From: Alteribacter natronophilus
Lineage (GTDB): Bacteria > Bacillota > Bacilli > Bacillales > Salisediminibacteriaceae
DNA length: 64,000 bases
Direction of reading: 5' to 3'
Assembly: GCF_006007885.1 (NCBI RefSeq)
Contig: NZ_VCRO01000001.1
Location: 868,001 to 932,000, forward strand
The notes under the pieces were generated by a model. The model was given only the letters and a program-made list of their open reading frames with translations. It searched no databases and was not told the origin of the DNA. This document shows, one piece after another, positions 52,561 through 61,581 of the stretch. Every line of letters starts with the position of its first letter. Within the stretch, counting starts at the first letter, position 1. A program made the translations under genes and the position numbers.

Positions 52561-53154
52561 TTATTCGAGCGTCCGTTTTTTCTGGTACGTGTTAAGGAGA
52601 TAGACGATCAGCAGGGACAGCATACTCAGCCAGAATGTAAAGTAGGCTATCTCCGAGTAGTAAGGCAGAATCAGCCTGGAAACATACGGATGCATACCGT
52701 AAATATAGTCAATAACGTCGTTATGAAGCGTCCATACCGCAACTGCGATCAGGTGCCATGGTTTGATGCGGTAAAAAGGAGCATAAAGAAGCCCCTGTAT
52801 GGCCATTCCCAAGTGGCTGGCGATCAGCATGTAGTGGTCCCAGCGCATCTCAGCACCTGCCAGCCCTGCCCAAACGATCATAACGACCGCCCAGATTCCG
52901 TATTTAAACAGGGTGACCGCAGCGAGAGCCTCAACGAGGGGGACGTTCTTTTTCAGAAGAAATGCAGCAAGGACAATAACAAAAAACAGACTTGCTGTGG
53001 GACTGTCCGGCACGAAAATAAGGAATTTTGCCGGGGTATTTGCCAGCTGTGATTCGTACCATATGTATCCGTAAATGGTGCCCGGTATATTTATAAGAAG
53101 AAGCAGTACGAGAAACCACCGTGAACCGAGAATGCTGTATCCTTTTTCAATCAT
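52561..53154 (-). CDS. ypjA: DUF1405 membrane protein YpjA
   Basis: A 197-residue protein with five or six membrane helices; motifs DSPTASLFFVIVL and RWDHYMLIASHLGMAIQGLL are typical of DUF1405. Function unknown; encoded next to the qcr operon in Bacillus. The start ATG is conventional. A terminator upstream separates it from qcrC. Confidence 0.87.
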   Translation of the reverse strand: MIEKGYSILGSRWFLVLLLLINIPGTIYGYIWYESQLANTPAKFLIFVPDSPTASLFFVIVLAAFLLKKNVPLVEALAAVTLFKYGIWAVVMIVWAGLAGAEMRWDHYMLIASHLGMAIQGLLYAPFYRIKPWHLIAVAVWTLHNDVIDYIYGMHPYVSRLILPYYSEIAYFTFWLSMLSLLIVYLLNTYQKKRTLE

Positions 53155-53211
53155 AATATCCTCTGCCTTTCAGTATGCCTTCTTCTATTTTAAACGAAAG
53201 TACTGCCGGGA

Positions 53212-53246
53212 ACAAAAAAAGCTGACTGAGGTTAATCAGTCAGCTC
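53212..53246 (-). terminator. Terminator of the qcr operon
   Basis: On the minus strand GAGCTGACTGA and TCAGTCAGCTTTTTTTT form a 10-bp stem followed by eight U residues, 13 bases behind qcrC. Confidence 0.9.
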
Positions 53247-53258
53247 TTAATACATGGT

Positions 53259-54032
53259 TTATTCAGGAGCCTCTCCGTCGTTCTCGATCCATTCAGCCAT
53301 AATTTCAAGTTCTTCGTCGGATCCTTCAAACAGATCGGCAGGCATTTCACCCTGTCCGTTAATGATAATATCCATGATCTCTTCTTTTGAGTAATCACTC
53401 TCAAACAGGTTTGGTGCGGCTGCTCCACCCTCACCCTGTTCACCGTGACAGTTTATACAGGCCTGCTGGCTCATATAAATCTGGTACCCTTCAGCATCCT
53501 CGTCTATTTCATCCTCGACGATTGCACCCTGTCGGGCAGCTGCTTCCCAGTCGTGCTGGTCAACAGATTCCCATGTAAGGAAGATCGTTGCGATAACACC
53601 GAGGAGCATGAGAGACGTAGCAACCGGACGCTTGATCGGGCGGCGCTCAACCCCGCGATCAAGGAATGGAGCAAGAAGAAGTGCCCCAAACGCAATCCCC
53701 GGCATAACTACAGCACCAATGACCGTAAAGTCGCCGGCAGCATACTCATATTTCAACAGCTGGTACAAAAACAGGAAGTACCAGTCAGGCAACGGTATGT
53801 AACCTGAATCTGTCGGGTCGGCCACACGCTCAAGCGGTGAAGGGTGGGCAACGGTCAGACAGAGATATCCGATTAAGAAAACCGCACCTACCATCCACTC
53901 ACGAAGAAGAAAGTTTGGCCAGAATGCTTCTGTTTTATGTGGATACTCAGAATAGTCTTTCGGTATATTCGGCATCCTTGTTGCCGGGACACGGGAGTCA
54001 CCGACAAACTTCATACCTTTTCCGCGATGCAT
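53259..54032 (-). CDS. qcrC: Menaquinol:cytochrome c reductase, cytochrome b/c subunit
   Basis: QcrC is the Bacillus-type fusion of subunit IV of cytochrome b6f and a cytochrome c domain. The N-terminal half has three membrane helices (about 47-65, 103-123, 138-155); the extracellular C-terminal domain binds haem c at CINCH (Cys192, Cys195, His196) with a methionine ligand in GQGEMP. The tail is very acidic. It works with qcrB and qcrA in the membrane, passing electrons from menaquinol to cytochrome c. Confidence 0.95.
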   Translation of the reverse strand: MHRGKGMKFVGDSRVPATRMPNIPKDYSEYPHKTEAFWPNFLLREWMVGAVFLIGYLCLTVAHPSPLERVADPTDSGYIPLPDWYFLFLYQLLKYEYAAGDFTVIGAVVMPGIAFGALLLAPFLDRGVERRPIKRPVATSLMLLGVIATIFLTWESVDQHDWEAAARQGAIVEDEIDEDAEGYQIYMSQQACINCHGEQGEGGAAAPNLFESDYSKEEIMDIIINGQGEMPADLFEGSDEELEIMAEWIENDGEAPE

Positions 54033-54066
54033 AGTTTTCCCTCCTTTTCTGCGTCAGAACCGGATC

Positions 54067-54738
54067 CTATAGCGGACCGGAAATACCTTGTTTACGAATC
54101 ATGTAGAAGTGTGCTCCCAGAAGACCGAGCAGTGCGCCTGGCAGGAAGAATACATGAATCGCAAAGAACCGGGCAAGCGTCTGTGCACCAATGATTTCGC
54201 CGCCTGCGAGAAGGGCTTTTGCAAATCCGCCGACAACCGGTACAGCTTCCGCAATTTCAAGACCTACTACAGTCGCAAAGTACGCTTTCATATCCCAAGG
54301 CAGTAGATATCCGGTAAAACCAAGACCAAGCATGACGAAGAAAATGAGTACTCCGACAACCCAGTTCAGTTCACGCGGTTTTTTGTACGAGCCGGTGAAG
54401 AATACACGCAACGTATGTAAAAACATCATTACGATTACAAGACTCGCTCCCCAGTGGTGCATCCCGCGGACAATAACACCAAAGGTCACTTCATTCTGAA
54501 GATAATAAACAGATTCATAAGCATGAATGATGTCCGGTACGTAGTACATGGTCAGAAACATACCTGAAAGAATCTGAATCACTGTTACGAAGAAAGTGAG
54601 GCCTCCGAAACAGTAAATAAACGCTGAGAAATGATGGGCAGGGTTAACGTGCTCAGGCACTTCATGATCGGCAATATCACGCCACATCGGTGTGATATCG
54701 AGCCGTTCATCCACCCAGTCATATAATTTCTGTAACAT
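54067..54738 (-). CDS. qcrB: Menaquinol:cytochrome c reductase, cytochrome b subunit
   Basis: QcrB is the cytochrome b6-type core subunit with four membrane helices and the haem-ligating histidines (AYESV region, GMHHWGASLVIVMMFLHTLRV, AIHVFFLPGALLGLLGAHF), and CFGGLTFFVTVIQILSGMF in helix A including the cysteine that binds the third haem in b6-type proteins. Length 223 residues is standard. It lies 19 bases behind qcrA. Confidence 0.95.
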   Translation of the reverse strand: MLQKLYDWVDERLDITPMWRDIADHEVPEHVNPAHHFSAFIYCFGGLTFFVTVIQILSGMFLTMYYVPDIIHAYESVYYLQNEVTFGVIVRGMHHWGASLVIVMMFLHTLRVFFTGSYKKPRELNWVVGVLIFFVMLGLGFTGYLLPWDMKAYFATVVGLEIAEAVPVVGGFAKALLAGGEIIGAQTLARFFAIHVFFLPGALLGLLGAHFYMIRKQGISGPL

Positions 54739-54757
54739 TCTCTATGCCCCCTTCTTC

Positions 54758-55255
54758 CTATCGTTGCACCGTACCGCCAAGGTAGACATCATCGCCTTCC
54801 ACCTGGACTTCGTAGACATCAAGCGGTCTTGTGGGCGGTGTACCCTGGATGTTCGTTCCGTCACGCTCAAAACGGCCACCGTGGCATGGGCAGAAGAAGT
54901 TCTCAGGGTAACTTTCACTCCCCTCCCAGTTCACCGTACAGCCTAAGTGAGTGCAGACAGGTGAAAGAGCCACAACTTCATTGTTGGCAAGATAAATCCA
55001 CGCAACACGTGTCACCTCGGAAGAATACCATCCGTCTTCCTGTTCCACTACAAAGTCAAAGCGCTGTGGTTCCTCCGTCAGCTCGTCCAGACTCGCAACG
55101 CGCACAAAATCGCTCTCAGCTCCTGCTTCAAGAGCCGGATCTAGTGCAAAACGAGCCATCGGCATGAGCATTCCGGCTGCCATGAAACCGCCTACACCTG
55201 TCAGTGTGTACGTCAGAAACTGACGTCTTGACACTTTGTGTTCTTTTTCACTCAC
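54758..55255 (-). CDS. qcrA: Menaquinol:cytochrome c reductase, Rieske iron-sulphur subunit
   Basis: QcrA carries the 2Fe-2S cluster ligated by Cys101 and His103 (CTHLGC) and Cys122 and His125 (CPCHGG), with the disulphide pair Cys106/Cys124. The N-terminus holds a twin-arginine motif S-R10-R11-Q-F-L ahead of a membrane helix (about 16-34), so it is inserted by Tat; the tatA/tatC genes are about 50 kb away in this window. The 165-residue length is normal. Confidence 0.95.
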   Translation of the reverse strand: MSEKEHKVSRRQFLTYTLTGVGGFMAAGMLMPMARFALDPALEAGAESDFVRVASLDELTEEPQRFDFVVEQEDGWYSSEVTRVAWIYLANNEVVALSPVCTHLGCTVNWEGSESYPENFFCPCHGGRFERDGTNIQGTPPTRPLDVYEVQVEGDDVYLGGTVQR

Positions 55256-55329
55256 GACGTTCCCTCCTCGCTACTATGTTCTCTAAAGCTGCCATTTAAA
55301 CACACAAATATCATACTAAGACAATATTA

Positions 55330-55359
55330 ATCATAGCTTAAAATTTCAATAAAAGTCAA
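55330..55359 (-). promoter_or_regulatory. Sigma-A promoter of the qcr operon
   Basis: On the minus strand TTGACT and TATGAT are separated by 18 bases, 75 bases upstream of the qcrA start. Confidence 0.68.
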
Positions 55360-55376
55360 CAAAATCAGCGAAGGTT

Positions 55377-55856
55377 TTACGATTCCCTTTCCTTCGGTCC
55401 CGACTGCCATTTGTCCGTAATCATGGGAAGGATCTGCCTGATCTGCTGTGAGACCATATCCTTCGCGTATGACGGTTCGACATTTTCCAGCGGAAGTGCG
55501 GGAATCCACAGCAGTGTATCAGGCAGATGCTCTTCCACCCGCTTCCAGTCTCCATCCGATGTAAGATAAATGACGTGGGCAAACCCGTTTTTGAAGAGGT
55601 GATCATCCCACTGCTTCAGCCTCTCAGCCCGCACCTCATCACTTTCTTCTTCAAGGTAGGTAAAAGGGGGTATCGTATATACTCTCCCCTTGAACTGCTT
55701 TTCGATCTCGTCTGTTATGAGACTGATAAATTCCCCCCGGGCGACCGTTCCCTTGAAATCTTTTTTCCAGTTTAGCGGTATTAAAGGAATAATGGCTGTA
55801 TCCACGTATTCACTGGCTTTAAGATACATATCCGCGTCAGTTGTGTTCCATTTCAC
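55377..55856 (-). CDS. ypiF: DUF2487 protein YpiF
   Basis: A 159-residue cytosolic protein of unknown function, encoded before the qcr operon in Bacillus. It starts MKWNTTDADMYLKASEYVDT and continues with an alpha/beta pattern (HVIYLTSDGDWKRVEEHLPD). The GTG used has GAGAGGA; an upstream ATG in frame would add 14 basic residues and has no binding site. Confidence 0.82.
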   Translation of the reverse strand: MKWNTTDADMYLKASEYVDTAIIPLIPLNWKKDFKGTVARGEFISLITDEIEKQFKGRVYTIPPFTYLEEESDEVRAERLKQWDDHLFKNGFAHVIYLTSDGDWKRVEEHLPDTLLWIPALPLENVEPSYAKDMVSQQIRQILPMITDKWQSGPKERES

Positions 55857-55926
55857 ATAAATCCTCTCCCGTCTCCTGTTGTAAGCACCTGCGGGCACTC
55901 AGAGCAGCTGCCATTATTTTATCACA

Positions 55927-55959
55927 AAAAAAAAGCCCTTACACGTCATTCAGGGCTTT
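55927..55959 (-). terminator. Terminator overlapping the end of ypiB
   Basis: On the minus strand AAAGCCCT and AGGGCTTT pair around the ypiB stop codon, followed by a run of nine or ten U residues. The first arm lies in the last codons of ypiB (around Lys-Ala-Leu). ypiF starts about 70 bases further on and may therefore have its own promoter. Confidence 0.78.
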
Positions 55960-56493
55960 AAGCTCGTTATACTCGTCGGACAGCCGGTAAAAGTCGGACT
56001 TGTCCCCGGCAGCAAGCGCCGCATCAATTTCTTTCTCGATCCTTTTCATTCTTTCCGTTCTGATCGAACGCTCAAGAATCATCTCAGCCATAAGCTGATG
56101 CACGTTCGTTTCCTCCTCATTTACAGGAAGATACGGGTTTTCCTCAAGGACAGCAACGTACTGAGGCGTCAGATGTTTGTCCTTAAAATTGAGCTGAATA
56201 AAGATGTCCTCATTCCGGTTCAGGCGAATATCGTGAAAAGACTTTTCTGCATCCATCGTCACGTGCTGGTTTTTATGGAAAGCAAACGGCACACACTCCA
56301 CATCGCTGGTCGAGATCATGAGCGCCTTCGGACAGTAGTCGGCCTGTTCCACAAAGTGGACCCGCTCCATGAGAATATCATCACTCATCAGAAAATTAAG
56401 GAGCCATGCACATTCCCGTCGTTTAAGCTGATACTGATCAAGAAACCATTTTAAAAAGTCCCGCTTCTCCATAACTGGAACAGTATTATTCAT
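55939..56493 (-). CDS. ypiB: UPF0302 protein YpiB
   Basis: A 184-residue cytosolic protein of the UPF0302 family found between ypiA and ypiF/qcr in Bacillus; B. subtilis YpiB is co-regulated with the qcr genes, and its role is not settled. Motifs: KRDFLKWFLDQYQLKRRECA, LMISTSDVECVPFAFHKNQ, and a charged C-terminal helix pair (RMKRIEKEIDAALAAGDKSD). The terminator stem is built into its last codons. Confidence 0.88.
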   Translation of the reverse strand: MNNTVPVMEKRDFLKWFLDQYQLKRRECAWLLNFLMSDDILMERVHFVEQADYCPKALMISTSDVECVPFAFHKNQHVTMDAEKSFHDIRLNRNEDIFIQLNFKDKHLTPQYVAVLEENPYLPVNEEETNVHQLMAEMILERSIRTERMKRIEKEIDAALAAGDKSDFYRLSDEYNELKALNDV

Positions 56494-56612
56494 CTTTCAC
56501 CCCTCCTTAACCTTGGTTCACACGGTAAATTAAAGATGAGTATATCTGACGGTCTCTTTATATATGTTTATATTCTTGATCTCTGCGAAAAATCCTTTTA
56601 ATTATGAAGAAT

Positions 56613-57662
56613 TTAATAAAAGTTTTTTACGAGTTTCAGCATGTCCTCCCCTGCACCGGCTGACAGGGTGTACAGCCGTTCCCCGCCCGATTCGCTTTCA
56701 TGGAGAACGTGAAGATGAACGAGCATTGCAAGGACGCGTTTTCTGATCACATCATCCGGGCTGTCGTAGCAGTAGCCGTCCGTAAACAGGGAACATGCCT
56801 TCACTATATCCTCTTCAAAAAGGGCAGTTCCGGGGGACGGAAGCAGCGTACCAATCAGTCTGCAGAGCAGCGGAAGCACTGGAAGCGCCCTGCGGTACTG
56901 TCTGAGCCAGGAGAAGAACAGCCTCCCAAGCACGGCACTTACACTCAGTTCCTGCCCGCGTTCCCAGGCAGTGCCTGTCTTCAGCACGTCTTCTTCAACG
57001 ATCCACTTTTCACTGAAGGCAAAGTCATACATAAGGGAGAAACGGTCGGGATAATGTGTGTAATGTCTTCCGTAGCCAAATCGCCACTGTTCATCGGGAA
57101 TGGCTTCTGTGACCGACATCCCTGCCAGCAGTTTTTTTATTCGGTTTCTGGGAATGACCCCATGGCCGGTGAGTTTCCACTGTTCCTTTTCGGCAGATTC
57201 CAGAAAGAAAAAGAGATCCTGCACAATTGCATAGCTCTTCTGTTTTTCACGTGGTACAAAGAGACCCGTCTCCTCTTTAACTGCAGCAAAACAGGATGCT
57301 GCTGTCCGCTTCACTTCATCCGGCATGGTCAAACGGCTGCCATTAGCCGGGAAAACCCAGCCGTTTTTTTTAAGTTCTCCGACTGCAGCATCTACAGAAG
57401 CCTTCTCACTGTCAGTAACAGCCCCGGCTATTTCCTCGTACGTCCAGAATTCCTGGTGACTGAGAGCCATGTTCATCAGAATCTGCTTTTCGCACCGGCC
57501 GGAGGACATGTACAGATTAAGCCGGTCCTCCCGGTCGGAAAGAACCCGCATAACAGTTTCAATTCCGCTCTGACGCGATGTTATGCCGTACACTCCCGCA
57601 CTGCCCAGTATATGGTTAAGTTCAGGCTGGGGAAGTGACAGCAGGACTTCCATCACCTTCAT
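56613..57662 (-). CDS. Unknown protein inserted between ypiB and ypiA
   Basis: I do not recognise this 349-residue soluble protein. It looks like several winged-helix-like modules (for example LMNMALSHQEFWTYEEIAGA, VDAAVGELKKNGWVFPANGS; RNRIKKLLAGMSVTEAI; IRKRVLAMLVHLHVLHES), which recalls the helicase-associated domain of XPB-like proteins, but this is by eye only. No nuclease or ATPase motif is present. The ATG used has AAAGGGG; two earlier starts are possible. It is absent from this place in B. subtilis. Confidence 0.62.
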   Translation of the reverse strand: MKVMEVLLSLPQPELNHILGSAGVYGITSRQSGIETVMRVLSDREDRLNLYMSSGRCEKQILMNMALSHQEFWTYEEIAGAVTDSEKASVDAAVGELKKNGWVFPANGSRLTMPDEVKRTAASCFAAVKEETGLFVPREKQKSYAIVQDLFFFLESAEKEQWKLTGHGVIPRNRIKKLLAGMSVTEAIPDEQWRFGYGRHYTHYPDRFSLMYDFAFSEKWIVEEDVLKTGTAWERGQELSVSAVLGRLFFSWLRQYRRALPVLPLLCRLIGTLLPSPGTALFEEDIVKACSLFTDGYCYDSPDDVIRKRVLAMLVHLHVLHESESGGERLYTLSAGAGEDMLKLVKNFY

Positions 57663-57713
57663 AAAAAACATCCCCTTTCTCACGGTTAGTATGTGAAAAA
57701 GGAGACTTGGCTA

Positions 57714-58982
57714 TCAGTATTCCCTGAGGCTGTCAATCCGCTCAGTAAGATATTCTTTTGCCGGTTCGAGTTTTAACGCCTTTTCGAGCAGTTCTATGGC
57801 GTCTTCCTTTCTTCCGGATTCAAGATAGGCAGCAGCAGCTTCCTCAAGCACGTCACTATCCAAATCATAATGGGGAAGTGCCTTCTCATACTCTTCTGCC
57901 GCTTCAGCAGGCCTGTCTGTCTCATAGAGTGCCTTTCCCTTATACCGGTCAAGAACAGGGTCGGTTTCCTGGTAGTCTTCAAGAAAGGACACGAGCTCCA
58001 GCACCTCATCATAGGAATCCGAGTCGCTGTAGTAAGTAAGAAGCTCTTTGACCGCCTCCATATTGGATGGATTGATGGCAATCACTTTCTGAAGGAAGGC
58101 CCGGCCGTCCTCTCCATTCCCTTTTGCAAACTGAATGCGGGCTGCTTCCAGGTAAAGGGTTTCGTTAAACTCATCACGTGAGATTCCCTCATTAATCACA
58201 TCGAGCGCCTGGCTTGTCCGGCTCAGGTGCCTGTATGCCTGGGACAGGTAAGGATAAAGTGTGGTGTAGGAGGGGTCGAGAACCTTCAGGCGTTCAAGCT
58301 GTTCGGCAGCAAGTTCGTAGTCCCCTGTCTGCATGGCCGTGTAGCCGTATCCGAACAGACCGTCGGGGTCGATTTTTTTCTCAAGTCCTTTTCTGTAGGA
58401 GTCAAGCGCCTCCTCAAACTGTCCAGTCGCACTGTATGCCTCTGCAAGCCTAAGCAGAGGGTTGATCTGGTCATCATCGGGAAGATCTCTCTCATGTACC
58501 GCTTTTTTATAATAAGGTATACTCTGGTTGTAGTCTCCCCGGCTCAGATAAAATTCCCCAAGGGCATACTGCAGAAGCGGCTCTCCATCTGCTTTTTTCA
58601 CAGCGTCAAGAAGCTTCTGCTCAGCCACTTCATCGAGCCCCTGATTCTGGTAGAGGTCTGCCAGCAGAAGTCTTGCCTGAACAAATACAGGCTCATCCTC
58701 TTTAACTTCCGTAAGCATCTCCATCGCCTCGTCCTCGCGGCCAAGATCAATATAGCATTCTGCAGCAAATGCAAAAAGCTCTCCATTATCGGGATATCTG
58801 AATAACAGATCCTCTGCTGCTTTAGCAGCACGATCCACAAGACCAAGCTCGAAATAAAGCTCCGCAATTGTCCGTTTGGTTTCATCATCGGCTGCTTCAT
58901 ACATGTTCTGTACTTTAGTCAGCCCTTCTTCATGCTTTCCATTTTCGATAAGCTGAATAGCCTGTTCAAGAGTTTCGTTCAT
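57714..58982 (-). CDS. ypiA: TPR protein YpiA
   Basis: A 422-residue, very acidic protein composed almost wholly of about eleven tetratricopeptide repeats (AELYFELGLVDRAAKAAEDL, AAECYIDLGREDEAMEMLTE, AYSATGQFEEALDSYRKGLE, AAAYLESGRKEDAIELLEKA). It lies between aroA and ypiB as in Bacillus; it is presumably a cytosolic binding scaffold, with unknown partner. Confidence 0.88.
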   Translation of the reverse strand: MNETLEQAIQLIENGKHEEGLTKVQNMYEAADDETKRTIAELYFELGLVDRAAKAAEDLLFRYPDNGELFAFAAECYIDLGREDEAMEMLTEVKEDEPVFVQARLLLADLYQNQGLDEVAEQKLLDAVKKADGEPLLQYALGEFYLSRGDYNQSIPYYKKAVHERDLPDDDQINPLLRLAEAYSATGQFEEALDSYRKGLEKKIDPDGLFGYGYTAMQTGDYELAAEQLERLKVLDPSYTTLYPYLSQAYRHLSRTSQALDVINEGISRDEFNETLYLEAARIQFAKGNGEDGRAFLQKVIAINPSNMEAVKELLTYYSDSDSYDEVLELVSFLEDYQETDPVLDRYKGKALYETDRPAEAAEEYEKALPHYDLDSDVLEEAAAAYLESGRKEDAIELLEKALKLEPAKEYLTERIDSLREY

Positions 58983-59076
58983 CAGCCCTGCCGCCCTTCT
59001 GCTTAAAAGTCTACTGCCATTTTATCCAATCATGACGCCCTGTCAATCATTATTCAGGATATACGCCTGATTTAAA

Positions 59077-59115
59077 CCCGAAAGCCCCGGCCCACAGAAG
59101 TGGCACCGGAGCTTC
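59077..59115 (-). terminator. Terminator behind aroA
   Basis: On the minus strand AAGCTCCGG and CCGGGGCTT pair (with one G-U) around a 15-base loop, followed by a short, interrupted U run. It may end the trp-his-tyr-aro transcript or weaken read-through into ypiA. Confidence 0.68.
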
Positions 59116-59118
59116 GAA

Positions 59119-60408
59119 CTACTTTTTCACCCGGTTCAGTTCGTCAAAAAATCCCGGGTAGGAAATATTGCACGCATCAGCCTGCTGAACGGTGACGGGA
59201 CCGCTGGAAATAAGTCCGCAAATGCCAAGGCTCATTCCCACACGGTGGTCATGAAAACTGGACACAGTCCCGCCGTTAAGAGACGTTCTTCCTTTAATAA
59301 TCATTCCGTCCTCAGTTGCCGTAACGTCAGCCCCAAGCGTCCTGAGCTGATTTACCATTGTATCAATACGATTTGTCTCTTTCACTTTCAGTTCGGCAGC
59401 ATCGCGGATGACAGTGGTTCCCTCCGCCTGGGTGGCCAGTACGGAAATAACCGGGATTTCGTCAATCAGCCTCGGAATCATCTCCCCGCTGATCGTTGTT
59501 CCGGTCAGCTTTGAGTATTTTACTCTGAGATCTGCAGCAGGCTCCCCATTTTCCTCACGAAGTCCTTCCACTTCAATATCACCGCCCATATTCCTGACAA
59601 CATCAATAATGCCTGACCGGGTCGGATTCATACCGACATTCGTAAGTGTCAGGTCACTTCCGGGAGTGATGAGGGCAGCAGCGATAAAGAAAGCGGCCGA
59701 ACTTATATCTCCGGGTACACGGACGTTCCGTCCTTTCAGCACCGTTCCTCCTGTAACGGAAACACGACGTTCTTCTTTACGGATTTCAGCACCAAAGGCA
59801 CGCAGCATCCGCTCCGTATGGTCGCGGGATACAAACGGTTCATTCACAGTTGTTTCCCCTGAGGCAAAAAGCCCCGCAAGAAGAATGGCGGATTTCACCT
59901 GTGCACTGGCTACCGGTGAGGAGTAGCTGATGCCTTTAAGTGAGCCTCCTCTGATGGAGAGCGGCGTCAGGTTCCCATCATCCCTTCCGTCAATCCGGGC
60001 TCCCATCTTCCTGAGGGGGCCTGTTACTCTCGACATGGGGCGACGGGCAATCGATTCGTCACCGGTAATCACACTGTGCAGTGGAAGTCCGGCCAGAATG
60101 CCGCTCAGCAGCCTCACCGTCGTTCCCGAATTCCCTGCATCAAGAACCGCCTCGGGCTCAGTTAACGCGGCAGGGCCGTTTCCGTACACGGTAATCCGCT
60201 CACTTTCTTCTTCGATATGTACACCAAGCTGACGCATGCAGCTGATCGTGCTCAGACAGTCCTGGCCTTTTAAAAAGCCGCTGATTTCACTTTTACCCTC
60301 TGCTACAGAGGCAAAAAGCACAGCACGGTGTGACACGGATTTATCCCCGGGCACCGCCACCGCGCCCGAAAGACCGTGCCCGGCCTTCGTAATCGTCTCT
60401 TCACTCAC
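59119..60408 (-). CDS. aroA: 3-phosphoshikimate 1-carboxyvinyltransferase (EPSP synthase)
   Basis: This shikimate-pathway enzyme (called AroE in B. subtilis) adds enolpyruvate to shikimate 3-phosphate. Motifs: [59 protein letters not shown] and [11 protein letters not shown]. The 429-residue length is normal. The start is GTG behind GGAGGAA. It directly follows tyrA. Confidence 0.95.
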   Translation of the reverse strand: MSEETITKAGHGLSGAVAVPGDKSVSHRAVLFASVAEGKSEISGFLKGQDCLSTISCMRQLGVHIEEESERITVYGNGPAALTEPEAVLDAGNSGTTVRLLSGILAGLPLHSVITGDESIARRPMSRVTGPLRKMGARIDGRDDGNLTPLSIRGGSLKGISYSSPVASAQVKSAILLAGLFASGETTVNEPFVSRDHTERMLRAFGAEIRKEERRVSVTGGTVLKGRNVRVPGDISSAAFFIAAALITPGSDLTLTNVGMNPTRSGIIDVVRNMGGDIEVEGLREENGEPAADLRVKYSKLTGTTISGEMIPRLIDEIPVISVLATQAEGTTVIRDAAELKVKETNRIDTMVNQLRTLGADVTATEDGMIIKGRTSLNGGTVSSFHDHRVGMSLGICGLISSGPVTVQQADACNISYPGFFDELNRVKK

Positions 60409-60426
60409 TGTTATTCCTCCTGTCTG

Positions 60427-61530
60427 TTACGGTGCTTCGTAGGCGTCATAAAGATGATCATTTAAAAGTGCCTTCGCTCTCAGAAGATCCTGTTCCGTTC
60501 TGAAGCTGAGCCTGAGCACACCCGTAATATCTTCCCTTGTTTCAAGAATCCGGATGTTTGTTAGGCTGATTTCCTTCTTTGCCAGTATACCTGTAACATC
60601 CGAAATTACGCCCGGATGGTCGGGTACATCAACAAACAGGTCGTAAAAAGAGGGAATGGCGCCTTTTTTTCTTACCGGAAGAGCATCTCTCGTCTGTTTT
60701 GCCGTTTCAAAAAATCGAAAAAGTCCATCTTCATCCCTTTTTTCAATAAGTTCACGGACAGTGGACATTCGCATCTGCCACTTGTCAATCAGGCTGAGGA
60801 GCACCTCCCGGTTAGAAAGGAGAATGTCCCGCCACATTACCGGGGAAGCTGATGCAATCCGGGTAATATCACGGAATCCCCCGGCTGCCAGGTTATTAAG
60901 CACCGGCTCGGTTTTCCCTTCCTCCCTGAGTTCATGGACGAGACCTGCCGCCACGATGTGGGGAAAGTGACTGATCGTTCCGGCAAAAAAGTCATGTGTA
61001 TCCGGTGTCAGACGGATAAAACGTGCTTTTGTTCCTTTAAGCCAGTTCTGAAGACGGATCATCGTTCTTTCTTCTTCATCCTCATAAGGTGTAAAGATAT
61101 AATAGGCATTTTCGAACAGCCGGAGACGTGAAGCCTCCACACCTGTTTTATGGGAGCCGGCCATCGGGTGGCCCCCGATAAACGACACCTGCATGCCGTT
61201 AAGAGCTTTTGCCGCCTCACAGACCGATTTTTTAGTACTGCCCACATCTGTAATAATGGCGCCTTTTTTCAGGGGCAGCTTTGCCAGTTCCCCGATAAGT
61301 GTAACAGTCTGGCCTACAGGGGCAGCTATAATAATAAGGTCGGCCTCTGCTGCCCCCTCTTCCAGAGAACTGCAGCTACGGTCAATTACATCCAGGGAAA
61401 GAGCTGTTTTTACTACCCTGTTATTAATATCAAAGCCGGTAATCTGTGCCTGCGGATGTTCTTTTTTAACTGCAAGGGCAAGTGACCCGCCGATCAGGCC
61501 GAGCCCTGCAATAAATACGCGTTTTCCCAT
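60427..61530 (-). CDS. tyrA: Prephenate dehydrogenase
   Basis: TyrA oxidises prephenate to 4-hydroxyphenylpyruvate in tyrosine synthesis. The NAD site is GLGLIGGSLALAVKKEHP, then DVGSTKKSV, GGHPMAGSHKTGVEAS and the HFPHIVAAGLV helix. A C-terminal ACT domain (residues 295-367, FVDVPDHPGVISDVTGILAK) is the probable site of tyrosine feedback. Length 367 residues agrees with B. subtilis. Confidence 0.95.
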   Translation of the reverse strand: MGKRVFIAGLGLIGGSLALAVKKEHPQAQITGFDINNRVVKTALSLDVIDRSCSSLEEGAAEADLIIIAAPVGQTVTLIGELAKLPLKKGAIITDVGSTKKSVCEAAKALNGMQVSFIGGHPMAGSHKTGVEASRLRLFENAYYIFTPYEDEEERTMIRLQNWLKGTKARFIRLTPDTHDFFAGTISHFPHIVAAGLVHELREEGKTEPVLNNLAAGGFRDITRIASASPVMWRDILLSNREVLLSLIDKWQMRMSTVRELIEKRDEDGLFRFFETAKQTRDALPVRKKGAIPSFYDLFVDVPDHPGVISDVTGILAKKEISLTNIRILETREDITGVLRLSFRTEQDLLRAKALLNDHLYDAYEAP

Positions 61531-61581
61531 TATCTTTCCCCTCTGTTTACTCGCCGGACCTGAGCTGCAGGCAGGTGTTGC

